Source: Rhodocaloribacter litoris (GTDB lineage: Bacteria > Bacteroidota > Rhodothermia > Rhodothermales > ISCAR-4553). Taken from it: a stretch of 64,000 nucleotides of DNA. A model generated the notes under the pieces. The model did not search any database. It saw only the letters and a list, made by a program, of their open reading frames with translations, and was not told the origin of the DNA. The DNA lies in contig NZ_CP076718.1 of the NCBI RefSeq assembly GCF_011682235.2, positions 1,455,183 to 1,519,182 of the forward strand. Direction: 5' to 3'. Made by a program: the position numbers and the translations under genes. How positions within the stretch are numbered: position 1 is the stretch's first letter; every line of letters begins with the position of its first letter. Shown in pieces: positions 26,675 to 34,464 of this stretch.

Positions 26675-27805
26675 ATGGCCACGCTACAACCATCCATCGC
26701 CCTCTCGCCCACCATACCGCGCCTCGACCGGCGCGACATCTGGCTGGTGAGCCCCTTCTACGACCTGACCTTCATCATCTTCTCGTCCGTCCTGCTGGTG
26801 TTTCCCCACATCAGCCACGCCTTTCTGCAGAGCAACATCTACGTCGACCTGATCGTGACGATGCTCATCGGCGGGCCGCACCTGTTCGCAACCTACACGA
26901 TGACGCTCATGGAACCGGACTTCCGCCGGCGCTATCCGGTCTATGCCCGGGGCGCCTACCTGCTGCCGGTCCTCATCGTCACGCTGGCCGTCCTCAACCT
27001 GACGTTGCTCGTAACGATCTTCTTCTTCTGGGCCTCGGTGCACGTCATCCACCAGGCCGCCTACGTGGCCGACGCCTACCGGATGAAGGACCCGCGCGGC
27101 TGGCGATGGACCTCCCGCATCATCGACTACGGCCTGCTCTTCACCTCCCTCTACCCCATCGCCACCAGCAAGCTGATCCACAGCCAGTTCGAAACCGGCG
27201 GGCGCACCCTCCTCTTCCCCGACTTTCTCCGGATGGAGTGGCTCCCTTACGTCGTCTGGGTGCTGTTCCTCGGCTTCCTGGCGGCCTTCCTCGTCAAGAC
27301 CGTGTGGGAATACCGGCACGGGCTCTTTCACGGCCCGAAAACGCTCCACATGGCGGTGGCGACCGGGCTCTTCCTGATCACACCCACGCTCGAAAACCTG
27401 GATGTGGCCTTTCAGGGCCTCAACGTCTGGCACTCGTTCCAGTACCTGGCCGTCGTGCTCTACCTGAACCGGCTGCGGGCCCGGCGCGGGCTGATGAGCT
27501 CGCGCATGGTGCAGAAGATCTCCGGCAGCGGGTTCAAGCTCTACGGCATGTGCCTGGCCTTCACCCTCGGCGCCGGTGTCCTCTTCCTGGCCACGCTGGG
27601 CCTCGTCGTCCACTTCGGCTGGTTCGAAACCGGCCAGATGATGGGCTCCCTCCTGCACGACCAGGTCTACAGCGACCAGCATTACTTCGCCTTCTACAGC
27701 GTCGTCCTCTCGTTCCTGCTGATCCACTACTACTTCGACCACTTCATCTTCCTCGGCATCGACGAGAAGATCACCCCGGCGTTTGCCCCGCTCGACCCGC
27801 GCTGA
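26675..27805 (+). CDS. Polytopic membrane protein of unknown function
   Basis: 376 aa from ATG at 26675 (MATLQPSIALSP); upstream open frame is shadow of the lipoprotein gene. About eight to nine hydrophobic helices are visible, including YDLTFIIFSSVLLVFPHISH, GAYLLPVLIVTLAVLNLTLL and AFYSVVLSFLLIHYYFDHFI. His residues cluster in or next to membrane segments (HISH, VHVIHQAAY, IHSQF, HYYFDHF), as in membrane-bound di-metal enzymes or metal-binding membrane proteins, but no family was recognised. It lies 163 bp after the lipoprotein gene and converges on the CusF-like gene. A metal-related role is speculation. Confidence 0.8.
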   Translation: MATLQPSIALSPTIPRLDRRDIWLVSPFYDLTFIIFSSVLLVFPHISHAFLQSNIYVDLIVTMLIGGPHLFATYTMTLMEPDFRRRYPVYARGAYLLPVLIVTLAVLNLTLLVTIFFFWASVHVIHQAAYVADAYRMKDPRGWRWTSRIIDYGLLFTSLYPIATSKLIHSQFETGGRTLLFPDFLRMEWLPYVVWVLFLGFLAAFLVKTVWEYRHGLFHGPKTLHMAVATGLFLITPTLENLDVAFQGLNVWHSFQYLAVVLYLNRLRARRGLMSSRMVQKISGSGFKLYGMCLAFTLGAGVLFLATLGLVVHFGWFETGQMMGSLLHDQVYSDQHYFAFYSVVLSFLLIHYYFDHFIFLGIDEKITPAFAPLDPR

Positions 27806-27814
27806 CAGGGACAA

Positions 27815-27926
27815 AAAAAGGGACCTGACCGGCGAACGGCCCGTAGCGCTCCCCCACATCCCTTGGCAACTACGAAGGCAGCCGGTATGGACGCGTCACG
27901 CGTCCAGATCGCCGGTCAGGTCTTTT
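27815..27926. terminator. Bidirectional terminator with long interrupted stem
   Basis: GACCTGACCGGCGA (27822-27835) and its exact complement TCGCCGGTCAGGTC (27909-27922) are separated by 73 nt. The right arm is followed by TTTT on the plus strand and the left arm by a T7 run on the minus strand, so it can end both converging transcripts. The loop contains a separate GCGTCACGC-cored palindrome (27889-27905), as if a short element had inserted into a terminator hairpin. Confidence 0.65.
27889..27905 (+). repeat. GCGTCACGC-cored palindrome, copy 1
   Basis: GGACGCGTCACGCGTCC is a perfect palindrome with a single central C. It shares its core with copies at 28458-28486 and 28608-28624 and with imperfect versions near 29422-29440 and 38289-38305. 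Confidence 0.7.
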
Positions 27927-27949
27927 CAAGGACAACGGAGAAGGCCGCA

Positions 27950-28321
27950 TTATTCCCGCACCTTCTCGATACGGCGAACATAGACCCGGTCGTTTTCGAC
28001 GATGAGGTCGAAGCGCACCCGGTCCCCCCGCGCGATGCCCGCGACGAGGGTCGTGTCGTGCAGGGCGAAGGGCATGGTCATGGCATCCATGAAGCCGGGG
28101 ATGGCCTCGTGTTCGATGACGATGAAGTCCCGGCTCGGGGTGATGTTTCGGACTACGCCGGTGGCCTCGTAGGTTTGCCCGACGGCTTCGGCCACGGCGG
28201 TATCGGCGGAGACCGCCGCGCCCCGGTCTGACGAAGGCGTTCCGGCCGGCTCCCGCGCACACCCGGCGAGCACCAGGCCGGCCAGGAGCCAGTACCACCT
28301 GCTTTTCGTCCGGCACCTCAT
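27950..28321 (-). CDS. CusF-like copper-binding lipoprotein
   Basis: 123 aa from ATG at 28321. The lipoprotein signal WYWLLAGLVLAGC is followed by an acidic spacer and then a small beta-barrel domain. This domain contains VIEHEAIPGFMDAMTMPFAL, where the His and the Met-x-x-Met-x-Met set match the copper site of CusF/PcoE-type proteins and related domains. It would bind Cu(I) in the periplasm, either to deliver it to an exporter or to hold it. No CusA/B or copper ATPase gene is in the window. It is bracketed by palindromes at 27889 and 28458. Confidence 0.82.
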   Translation of the reverse strand: MRCRTKSRWYWLLAGLVLAGCAREPAGTPSSDRGAAVSADTAVAEAVGQTYEATGVVRNITPSRDFIVIEHEAIPGFMDAMTMPFALHDTTLVAGIARGDRVRFDLIVENDRVYVRRIEKVRE

Positions 28322-28457
28322 GGATGATCCGTGATCCGGGCAGCGAGAGCACACACAGGGTTGGGTTGCCCCGTCCCCGCCCGGCGTTACACGAGGGGGT
28401 CGGCGGCCGCGTCCCGGACGGGCAGGGTGATGTCCCATCGCCCGGCAGCCCATCAAG

Positions 28458-28486
28458 CTGGGTGGCCGCGTCACGCGGCCACCCAG
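28458..28486 (+). repeat. GCGTCACGC-cored palindrome, copy 2
   Basis: A 29-bp perfect palindrome: arms CTGGGTGGCCGCGT and ACGCGGCCACCCAG around a single C. It spans the stop codon of the SH3b gene on the minus strand (GCG TGA), so the element supplies the last codons and the stop. Confidence 0.75.
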
Positions 28487-29406
28487 AACCCGAAGGCACG
28501 GAACCGGGTGGAGGTCCACCAGACGGGGGTGCCGTAACGAAAGTTGGTGCGGCCTGCCTGGCTCTGCAGCGGTGCACGCACGATGGGCGTGGTGCCATCG
28601 CCTTCTCGGACGCGTGACGCGTCCGGTTCCCGCCGTGCCCGGTGACCGTTACGCTCGGGCACGACCACGCAGATGTGCCCCGAAAAGTTGAGGTTCCTGC
28701 GCTGGGCACAGATGAGCCCGATGCCCCCCGCATTGGCAGCCTCCTGCAACGTCGTCAGGTCAAAGACCCGTTTCCATCCGAACTGCGGGCCGAAGTCGTC
28801 CAGCCAGTCGTAGAGGCTGTTCGCGTTGAGTTCGTGGATCGTCTCGCCGTAGCGCGGGATGACCTCCCGGCCCGCCGCCAGCGCCGCGATGGCTCCCGGG
28901 CGCCACCACACCCGGGGCAGATAGACCCCGGCCAGGTAGCAGTAGTCGCAGGCATAGATGTTGCAAAACGTGGTGGCCGCCTTCGGCAGGTAGCGCACCC
29001 GGCGCTCGACGTCGAGCCACGCCACGATGCCCCCCAGGTCGGCGGCCTGCTCGGCGGGGGTGGCACGGGGGCGGCGGGAGGGACGGGGCGTCTCACCCAG
29101 CGGAAAGGCCCGCCCGCCGTCACGGTCGCGTGTGATGTCCGGGCGGTTCTCGGCCAGGTGCACCGCCGAGATGGCCTGCCGGGGCGGCGGCACGGTGAAA
29201 TCCGCGAGCGGCGTGAGGAAACGATGCGCGACGAACCCTTCGAGCCGGCTTCCCCGGAAGTTCGTTGCCACCTTCCACCAGCCGCCGCCGGCATCTTCCA
29301 GCCGGGTCACTTCGTGCCCGTGCGGCAGCACCGCAAGACGCGTCGCCGCACGGACGACCGGCTCCGAGCGCAGGTTCAGGGCACTGGCTTCCACTTTGAA
29401 TTGCAT
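28471..29406 (-). CDS. SH3b-domain protein with Cys/His peptidase-like C-terminal domain
   Basis: 311 aa from ATG at 29406 (MQFKVEASALNLRSEP); an upstream open extension lacks a plausible start context. Residues 1-75 form a bacterial SH3 domain (ALNLRSEPVV, WWKVATNFRGSRLEGFVAHRF), a cell-wall-binding module. After a linker, a second domain has TTFCNIYACDYCYLAG (Cys near 160), NANSLYDWLDDFG and FSGHICVVVPE (His), reminiscent of CHAP/NlpC-type amidases that cleave peptidoglycan. No signal peptide is visible. Residues ~261-266 are encoded by a GCGTCACGC-cored palindrome inserted in frame, and another palindrome forms the stop. The peptidase role is inferred. Confidence 0.75.
   Translation of the reverse strand: MQFKVEASALNLRSEPVVRAATRLAVLPHGHEVTRLEDAGGGWWKVATNFRGSRLEGFVAHRFLTPLADFTVPPPRQAISAVHLAENRPDITRDRDGGRAFPLGETPRPSRRPRATPAEQAADLGGIVAWLDVERRVRYLPKAATTFCNIYACDYCYLAGVYLPRVWWRPGAIAALAAGREVIPRYGETIHELNANSLYDWLDDFGPQFGWKRVFDLTTLQEAANAGGIGLICAQRRNLNFSGHICVVVPERNGHRARREPDASRVREGDGTTPIVRAPLQSQAGRTNFRYGTPVWWTSTRFRAFGFWVAA
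28608..28624 (-). repeat. GCGTCACGC-cored palindrome, copy 3, inside coding sequence
   Basis: On the minus strand this reads GGACGCGTCACGCGTCC, identical to copy 1. It lies in frame within the SH3b gene, between VVVPERNGHRARREP and the conserved-looking QSQAGRTNFRYGTPVWW end. Confidence 0.75.
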
Positions 29407-29671
29407 GGGCGGGAGAGCTATGGACCGCGTGACACGGCCTGCGTGAGCGGATGAGGTGAATCCTCCCAGCACAGCATGGATTACGGCCGGTATGCCCGCC
29501 ACGACTCGATGGCGCTCCGGTTGTCGAAATCCAGATCAGGGATGCTCCATGATACGCAATTGCCTGCTCCCGAACACAAAAAAAACCAGCGTGATGCGTA
29601 TGGCGCCGAATATTTCACGCCCTGGAGTTCGGGGCGAGCGTGCGTGCCCCGGGCATGCCCCGCGGCCGGCC

Positions 29672-30484
29672 TCAGAGCAGGTGCTTCACCCGCCCGCCGT
29701 CGACGACGAGCGCCGTGCCGGTGATGTAGCCGGCGCGCGCGCTGACCAGAAAAGCCGCGGCGGCGGCAAACTCCGCCTCCGTGCCGATGCGCCGGAGCGC
29801 GTTGGCCTCGGCCCATCCCCGCTCGATCTCCTCGACCGAGCTGCCCGTCCGTGCCCGGATGGCCTCGGCCAGCTCGACCAGCCGGTCCGTGCGCGTATAG
29901 CCCGGCAAGATGGTGTTGACCGTGATGCCCTCCGGTCCCAGCTCCAGCGCCAGGCTCTTGGCAAACCCCTGCACCCCCGCCCGCGCCACGTTGGACAGGT
30001 AGAGGTTCGGGATGGGCTCTTTGGCCGAGACGGAGGTGATCATGAGAATGCGGGCCAGCCCGTCCCCGGCGGCAGCCTTGCGCAGATGCGGCAGGGCGTG
30101 ACGGCACAGGTTGATCGTGCTCATCAGGTTGAGCTCGAGCGCGGCCCGCCACTGCGCCGCGTCGAAGTCGTCCACGAAGCCGGCCGGCGGCCCGCCCGCG
30201 TTCGTGACGAGGATGTGCAAACCGCCGAAGTGCCCGACGGTCCGCAGCATGGCTTCCTCGATCTGCGCCTCGTCGGTCACGTCGCAGGCGACCGGGAGGA
30301 CGTGCTCCCACGAGATGCCGGCGGCCTCCCGGATGTAGGTGGCCGCCTCTTCGATGCGCCCGGGGTCGCGTGAACAGACCGCCACGCGGCAGCCCTCGCG
30401 CGCCAGTTCCAGGGCGACGGCCCGGCCGAGGCCACGGCTGGCCCCCGCCACGAAAGCGATACGGTCCCTGATACCTAGATCCAT
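29672..30484 (-). CDS. Short-chain dehydrogenase/reductase with atypical active site
   Basis: 270 aa. It has a Rossmann-fold oxidoreductase layout: nucleotide loop AGASRGLGRAV (residues 14-23), CDVTDEAQ, NAGG at 95-98, LNLMSTINL, and the C-terminal PGYTRTDRL and TGTALVVDGG. It resembles 3-oxoacyl-ACP reductases. The usual Tyr-x3-Lys catalytic pair is missing. The equivalent stretch reads PNLYLSNVARAG (160-170), where Ser-Lys is replaced by Ser-Asn, as in a reductase-like subgroup with LSNxxR. Activity on a standard ketoacyl substrate is therefore uncertain. It is divergent from ridA; 265 bp of featureless DNA lie on its downstream side (29407-29671). Confidence 0.88.
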   Translation of the reverse strand: MDLGIRDRIAFVAGASRGLGRAVALELAREGCRVAVCSRDPGRIEEAATYIREAAGISWEHVLPVACDVTDEAQIEEAMLRTVGHFGGLHILVTNAGGPPAGFVDDFDAAQWRAALELNLMSTINLCRHALPHLRKAAAGDGLARILMITSVSAKEPIPNLYLSNVARAGVQGFAKSLALELGPEGITVNTILPGYTRTDRLVELAEAIRARTGSSVEEIERGWAEANALRRIGTEAEFAAAAAFLVSARAGYITGTALVVDGGRVKHLL

Positions 30485-30624
30485 GAAAAAACGATTTCAG
30501 AGCGTGGAAGGACAGGCTCACACCGGCAAGCCGGCACCGGATATTAAAACAATATTCGTTTGTTTTCATACCGGGCACAGCGGAAGTTACGTCCGTCGTA
30601 ACGTAATGGACCCCCTGAACGTCT

Positions 30625-31026
30625 ATGCCTCGCCAAGCTGCCCCGAGCACCCGTTCCCGCATCAAGACCCCGCTGGCCCCGGCGGCCATCGGGCCCTACA
30701 GCCAGGCGGTGCTGATCGGTAACACGCTGTACTGCAGCGGCCAGATCGCCATCGATCCCAAGACCGGGCACCTCATCGATGAAGGCATCGAAGCCGAGAC
30801 CGAGCGGGTCCTCGAAAACCTGGGCGCGGTACTGAAAGCCGCCGGCATGGACTACCGGCATGTGGTGCGCTGCACGGTCTATCTGACCGACATCAACGAC
30901 TACGCCCAGGTGAATGAGATCTACGCCCGGTACTTCAGCGAGGCCCCGCCGGCGCGCGAAGCCGTTCAGGTGGCGGCCCTGCCCCGGGGCGCACGCGTCG
31001 AGATCTCGTGCGTGGCCGTCCGCTGA
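30625..31026 (+). CDS. ridA: RidA-family enamine/imine deaminase
   Basis: 133 aa, single-domain trimeric YjgF/UK114 fold. It hydrolyses reactive enamines such as 2-aminoacrylate released by PLP enzymes. Visible are LAPAAIGPYSQAVLIGNTLYCSGQ near the N-terminus, the middle block VLENLGAVLKAAGMDYRHVVRCTVYLTD, and the C-terminal ARVEISCVAV with the substrate-binding Arg. The N-terminal ~12 residues are an extra basic tail, so an internal start is possible. It converges with the lipoprotein gene 16 bp away. Confidence 0.93.
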   Translation: MPRQAAPSTRSRIKTPLAPAAIGPYSQAVLIGNTLYCSGQIAIDPKTGHLIDEGIEAETERVLENLGAVLKAAGMDYRHVVRCTVYLTDINDYAQVNEIYARYFSEAPPAREAVQVAALPRGARVEISCVAVR

Positions 31027-31042
31027 AGGGCCGAACGCTGTC

Positions 31043-31618
31043 TCAGAGTCCCTCCACTTCGAGCCGGAACGTCATCACGAGGGCCATCTCATACTCTTCC
31101 GACGGCACCAGTTCCCGGGCGTTGATCTGCAGGATCACCTCGAAATCGTTGCGGGTCAGGAAGGCCGTCACATCCCGGTTCGGCAGCACGTTCAGCGTGG
31201 CTTCCCGGGCCGCCGGAAAGCCGCTCCGGTTCGCCACCTCGGTGGCCGAAAGCCCGTCCGCCTCGAACTTGAGGATCGCCTGATCGAGGAAATCGAACTG
31301 CTCGTCGATCGGGAAGAGCATCACCAGCCGGGCCGATTCCAGCCGCGCCGAGACGAGGTCGGCTTTCGAAAAACCCTGGTCCTGCAAGAACGGGCCGAGA
31401 TCGACCTCGCAGTCGCAGCTCACGTCGCGCAGTTGTCCGACCGGGAAACCGTCCGACACGAAGCGGAAGCCGATGTCGCGGCCTTCGGCATCTTCGGACA
31501 CCTCCGGGCGCAGGACGATGGTTCCGCCCTCCTCACCGACCGAGTCGCAGCCGGTAAGGAGAAGGAGCGCCAGCACGGCAAGGACCGGAAAGCGAAGAAC
31601 CGAACACGTCGTTTGCAT
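31043..31618 (-). CDS. Lipoprotein of unknown function
   Basis: 191 aa from ATG at 31618; a GTG three codons upstream is possible. The lipoprotein signal FPVLAVLALLLLTGC is followed by an acidic, beta-rich domain with a CDC motif (RDVSCDCEVDLGPFL) and no recognised family. It is last in a leftward group after the amidase and apt genes (39 bp gap). It would be anchored in the periplasm or on the outer membrane. Function unknown. Confidence 0.8.
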   Translation of the reverse strand: MQTTCSVLRFPVLAVLALLLLTGCDSVGEEGGTIVLRPEVSEDAEGRDIGFRFVSDGFPVGQLRDVSCDCEVDLGPFLQDQGFSKADLVSARLESARLVMLFPIDEQFDFLDQAILKFEADGLSATEVANRSGFPAAREATLNVLPNRDVTAFLTRNDFEVILQINARELVPSEEYEMALVMTFRLEVEGL

Positions 31619-31657
31619 CGGGGTCACGGGGCAGGGTTGGGTCCGGGTGGGTGAAGC

Positions 31658-32185
31658 TCAGAAGCGCAGCACGGCATGAACGGGCACGTTGCCATCGAGG
31701 CGGGTACGTCCTTCGAGGAAGCCGAGTTCGATCAGGAAGGCACAGCCGACGACGCCGGCGCCGGCGCGTTGCACGAGCCGGGTGGTCGCTGCCGCCGTGC
31801 CGCCCGTGGCGATGACGTCGTCGTGGATCAGCACCCGGTCGCCGGGCCCGAGCGCGTCGACGTGCATCTCGATGGTATCGGTGCCGTACTCCAGCGCATA
31901 CGTTTCCTGTACGGTCCGATACGGCAGTTTGCCGGCCTTGCGCACCGGCACGAAGCCCGCGCCGAGGTGCTGGGCCAGCATGCTCCCGAGGATGAAGCCC
32001 CGCGCCTCGATGGCCACGACGCGGGTGACGCCCGTCTCCTCGAAGGGAGCGGCCAGCAACCGCACCGCCTCACGCAGCAGGTCCGGCCGGGCCAGGAGCG
32101 GCGTGATGTCCTTGAACTGGATGCCGGGCCGGGGAAAGTCGGGAATGGTACGCACTGCTTCACGCAGTGCCTCGGGCACGTTCAT
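31658..32185 (-). CDS. apt: Adenine phosphoribosyltransferase
   Basis: 175 aa from ATG at 32185 (MNVPEALREAVRTIPDFPRPG); the longer open frame upstream has unrelated sequence. It salvages adenine to AMP using PRPP in the cytoplasm. Family blocks are IPDFPRPGIQFKDITPLLA, VAIEARGFILGS, FVPVRKAGKLP and the PRPP-binding loop VLIHDDVIATGGTAAAT. Length is typical. It sits 34 bp after the amidase gene on the same strand. Confidence 0.95.
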   Translation of the reverse strand: MNVPEALREAVRTIPDFPRPGIQFKDITPLLARPDLLREAVRLLAAPFEETGVTRVVAIEARGFILGSMLAQHLGAGFVPVRKAGKLPYRTVQETYALEYGTDTIEMHVDALGPGDRVLIHDDVIATGGTAAATTRLVQRAGAGVVGCAFLIELGFLEGRTRLDGNVPVHAVLRF

Positions 32186-32219
32186 GGGGATTCTGGAACG
32201 GGCTGCCCCGCCCCGTCGA

Positions 32220-33395
32220 TCACTGGGCCGAGACGAGGTGCAGTCCCTTTTCGTAGTCATGCTTGAAGGCGCGGACGGCTCTGAAGATAGCACTTGCCAT
32301 GTAAGCCTGCCCGTCTTCGCTACGCAAAAAAGCGGCTTCTTCCGGATTTGAGATAAAGCCGAGTTCAACGAGCAGGGCCGGCATCGAGGCGCTCCAGAGC
32401 ACGTAGAACCCGGCCTGTTTGACCCCCCGGCTTTTGCGCCCCACCCGTTCGGCAAACTGCTGTTCGACCAGCCCGGCCAGGTACTCGCTCTGGCGCATGT
32501 AGGCACTCTGTATGAGCTGCATCCGAATCAGGTCGCGCTCGTCGAAGTTTTTGTAGTGCTCCTGATCTTCCTCGAAGCGGATCACGCTGTTTTCCCGCTC
32601 CATCACGGCACGGGCGGCGGCGGTCTTGTGCATCCCCAGAAAATAGGTTTCCGTGCCACGGGCGCTCCGGTTGCGGGAAGCGTTGGCGTGGAGCGAGATG
32701 AAGAGCTTGCCCCCGGCCTCATTGGCCATGTGGCCGCGTTCCTTCAGGGGGATGAAGCGATCGTCCTCGCGGGTGTAGACCACCCGGACGCCGAGCCGCT
32801 CTTCCAGGTATTGCCCGAGCTTGCGTGCCACGGCGAGCACGAGGTCCTTCTCCCGCAGCCCACCGGCCCCGATGGCGCCGGTATCCCGCCCCCCGTGCCC
32901 GGGGTCGATGACGATGGTATCGAGGCGCCATCGCTCGCGTGCATCGGAGGCCGGCTCCACGTGGCGCGCCACCGGCCCGGAAACCTCCGGCGTGGTCAGG
33001 CCAAGCAGCAGGTCGGTCGTTTCACGATCCCGGTAAACCCTCGGGACGACCTGCGGGTCGGCAAGCGAGAAGCGCAGGTGCAGGTGCTGCCCCTTCTGCA
33101 CCAGTTCATAGGCCCGAACGGGCCCCTGCGGGGGATCTTTCCGGCAAGCGGCTGCAAGCCCGGTGTTGAACAGGATCAGTTCGAGGACATCGTCGCCGGA
33201 CCGCAGCGGCTCGCTGTAGGCGACGATGGTCTCGCTCGTATGGATACGAACGACGTAGCCCTGCCCGTCGGCGCGGGGCGTGAACGACACCCGCTCGACG
33301 GCCGGCGATGCCCACGATACCGGGACCAACAGCGCCAACAACGCCGTAAGGCCCCACCGCCGCAACCGGCTTTCTCTGTCACGTGCTCCCATCAT
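32220..33395 (-). CDS. N-acetylmuramoyl-L-alanine amidase (AmiC type, Amidase_3)
   Basis: 391 aa. A signal peptide (WGLTALLALLVPVSWA) is followed by an AMIN-like N-terminal domain to about residue 140 and then the zinc amidase domain. Zinc ligands are visible in VIDPGHGGRDTGAIG (His), a Glu in GLREKDLVLAVARKL and HANAS in KLFISLHANASRN; the catalytic Glu lies in MPALLVELGFISNPEE near the end. It cleaves the stem peptide from muramic acid during daughter-cell separation. The insert between HANAS and the last Glu contains an Arg/Asp-rich regulatory-type helix. It probably heads a small transcript with apt and the lipoprotein gene. Confidence 0.93.
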   Translation of the reverse strand: MMGARDRESRLRRWGLTALLALLVPVSWASPAVERVSFTPRADGQGYVVRIHTSETIVAYSEPLRSGDDVLELILFNTGLAAACRKDPPQGPVRAYELVQKGQHLHLRFSLADPQVVPRVYRDRETTDLLLGLTTPEVSGPVARHVEPASDARERWRLDTIVIDPGHGGRDTGAIGAGGLREKDLVLAVARKLGQYLEERLGVRVVYTREDDRFIPLKERGHMANEAGGKLFISLHANASRNRSARGTETYFLGMHKTAAARAVMERENSVIRFEEDQEHYKNFDERDLIRMQLIQSAYMRQSEYLAGLVEQQFAERVGRKSRGVKQAGFYVLWSASMPALLVELGFISNPEEAAFLRSEDGQAYMASAIFRAVRAFKHDYEKGLHLVSAQ

Positions 33396-33554
33396 GCGAT
33401 CGTCCTATCCGGTCCATCTCCTCATCCTGCCTCAAAGAAAGTGCCCGACATCCGGCCCTTCACATTCCCGCGCATGAACGGCCGAAAAATAGGGATTTTT
33501 CCGCACAATCGCGCCATACCGCGCGGGCACGCCCGCCTCGAGGGGGAATGCCCC

Positions 33555-33591
33555 GAAAAAAGGGCCTCCGTCCGGTTCAGGACGAAGACCC
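33555..33591 (-). terminator. Intrinsic terminator of the ECF sigma operon
   Basis: On the minus strand a 12-bp stem with G-T pairs (33591-33580 with 33573-33562, loop of 6) is followed by a T6 run (33561-33556). It lies 64 bp past the last gene of the operon (33655). Confidence 0.75.
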
Positions 33592-33654
33592 TTCCGTCAC
33601 CCCGGCCTGGAAGATCTTGCCGGATCCGTTGCACGGCGCCCCGGCCTTCCACGC

Positions 33655-34422
33655 CTACCAGGCATAGAGGTCCCGCTCGCCGAGCAGTTCCTTCAGGCGC
33701 CGTTCGATGATCTCGCTGCGCGCACGGCGACGGGCTTCGAGCCGTTCACGGGCTTCTTCCAGCTCTTCCTGCAGGGCGTCCAGGCGCTCCTGGCTGAGTT
33801 GCATCTTACGCTCGAAGATCGCCTCCAGCTTCTTGCGGAGCTCGTCCTCGCGCCGTTTGCGTTCCGCCCCTTCGGCGCGGCGCAGCTCGCGGGCCAGTTG
33901 CCGTGCTTCCCGTTCGAGGCGCATCACTTCTTCATCCCGGATGCGCCCCGGGGCTTCGAGCACGGCGTCGAAATCATCCTCATCCGGCACCCCGTAGAAG
34001 AACCGGTATTCATACTCTCCGGGCCCATCGAACCACCGCATGGGCCTTCCCTCGTCCCGGTGGAAGAAGAAGGCGCGTTCCTCGGGCGTGCGGCGCTCGA
34101 TCCGGTCCCGAAGCACCTCGACGTCCACCTCAGGCGCGCTTCGCCTCCACACTTCGACCAGATCCGGAAGGTCACCGGAGCCCCTGAGCCGCACGATCCG
34201 GCGAGCTCCGTCGTCTTCCATGACAATGATGGTGGTTCCCTCGTCGACTTCCGCCCCGTTGAGATACACCTTGCCGTCCTCCACGCGGAGGGTGAGGGGA
34301 CCTCGTTTGAGGCGGAGGGTGTCCGTATCGGCTTCCGTGTCTTGCGCGACGGCGGGCAGGGTCAGGCTGCCGGCCAGAAAGAGCAGCCCGAGCAGACGGG
34401 GATAGTATGCTGACGGTGCCAT
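33655..34422 (-). CDS. Exported coiled-coil protein, last gene of ECF sigma operon
   Basis: 255 aa. A signal peptide (LLGLLFLAGSLTLPAVAQ) precedes a short beta segment with LRVEDGKVYLNGAEV, an acidic middle, and a long charged helix from about residue 165 (RIRDEEVMRLEREARQLARE onward). It ends IIERRLKELLGERDLYAW. The preceding gene encodes a paralogue with the same start motif (DGKVYLxG) and the same end (IIExRLxELLG...W). It is likely periplasmic and may act in envelope stress, like CpxP/Spy-type helical chaperones, although sequence similarity to those was not seen. Confidence 0.82.
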   Translation of the reverse strand: MAPSAYYPRLLGLLFLAGSLTLPAVAQDTEADTDTLRLKRGPLTLRVEDGKVYLNGAEVDEGTTIIVMEDDGARRIVRLRGSGDLPDLVEVWRRSAPEVDVEVLRDRIERRTPEERAFFFHRDEGRPMRWFDGPGEYEYRFFYGVPDEDDFDAVLEAPGRIRDEEVMRLEREARQLARELRRAEGAERKRREDELRKKLEAIFERKMQLSQERLDALQEELEEARERLEARRRARSEIIERRLKELLGERDLYAW

Positions 34423-34464
34423 GGCGGTACGGTCGATTGTTCGCGGGAATTGCGGCGGGTTTGC

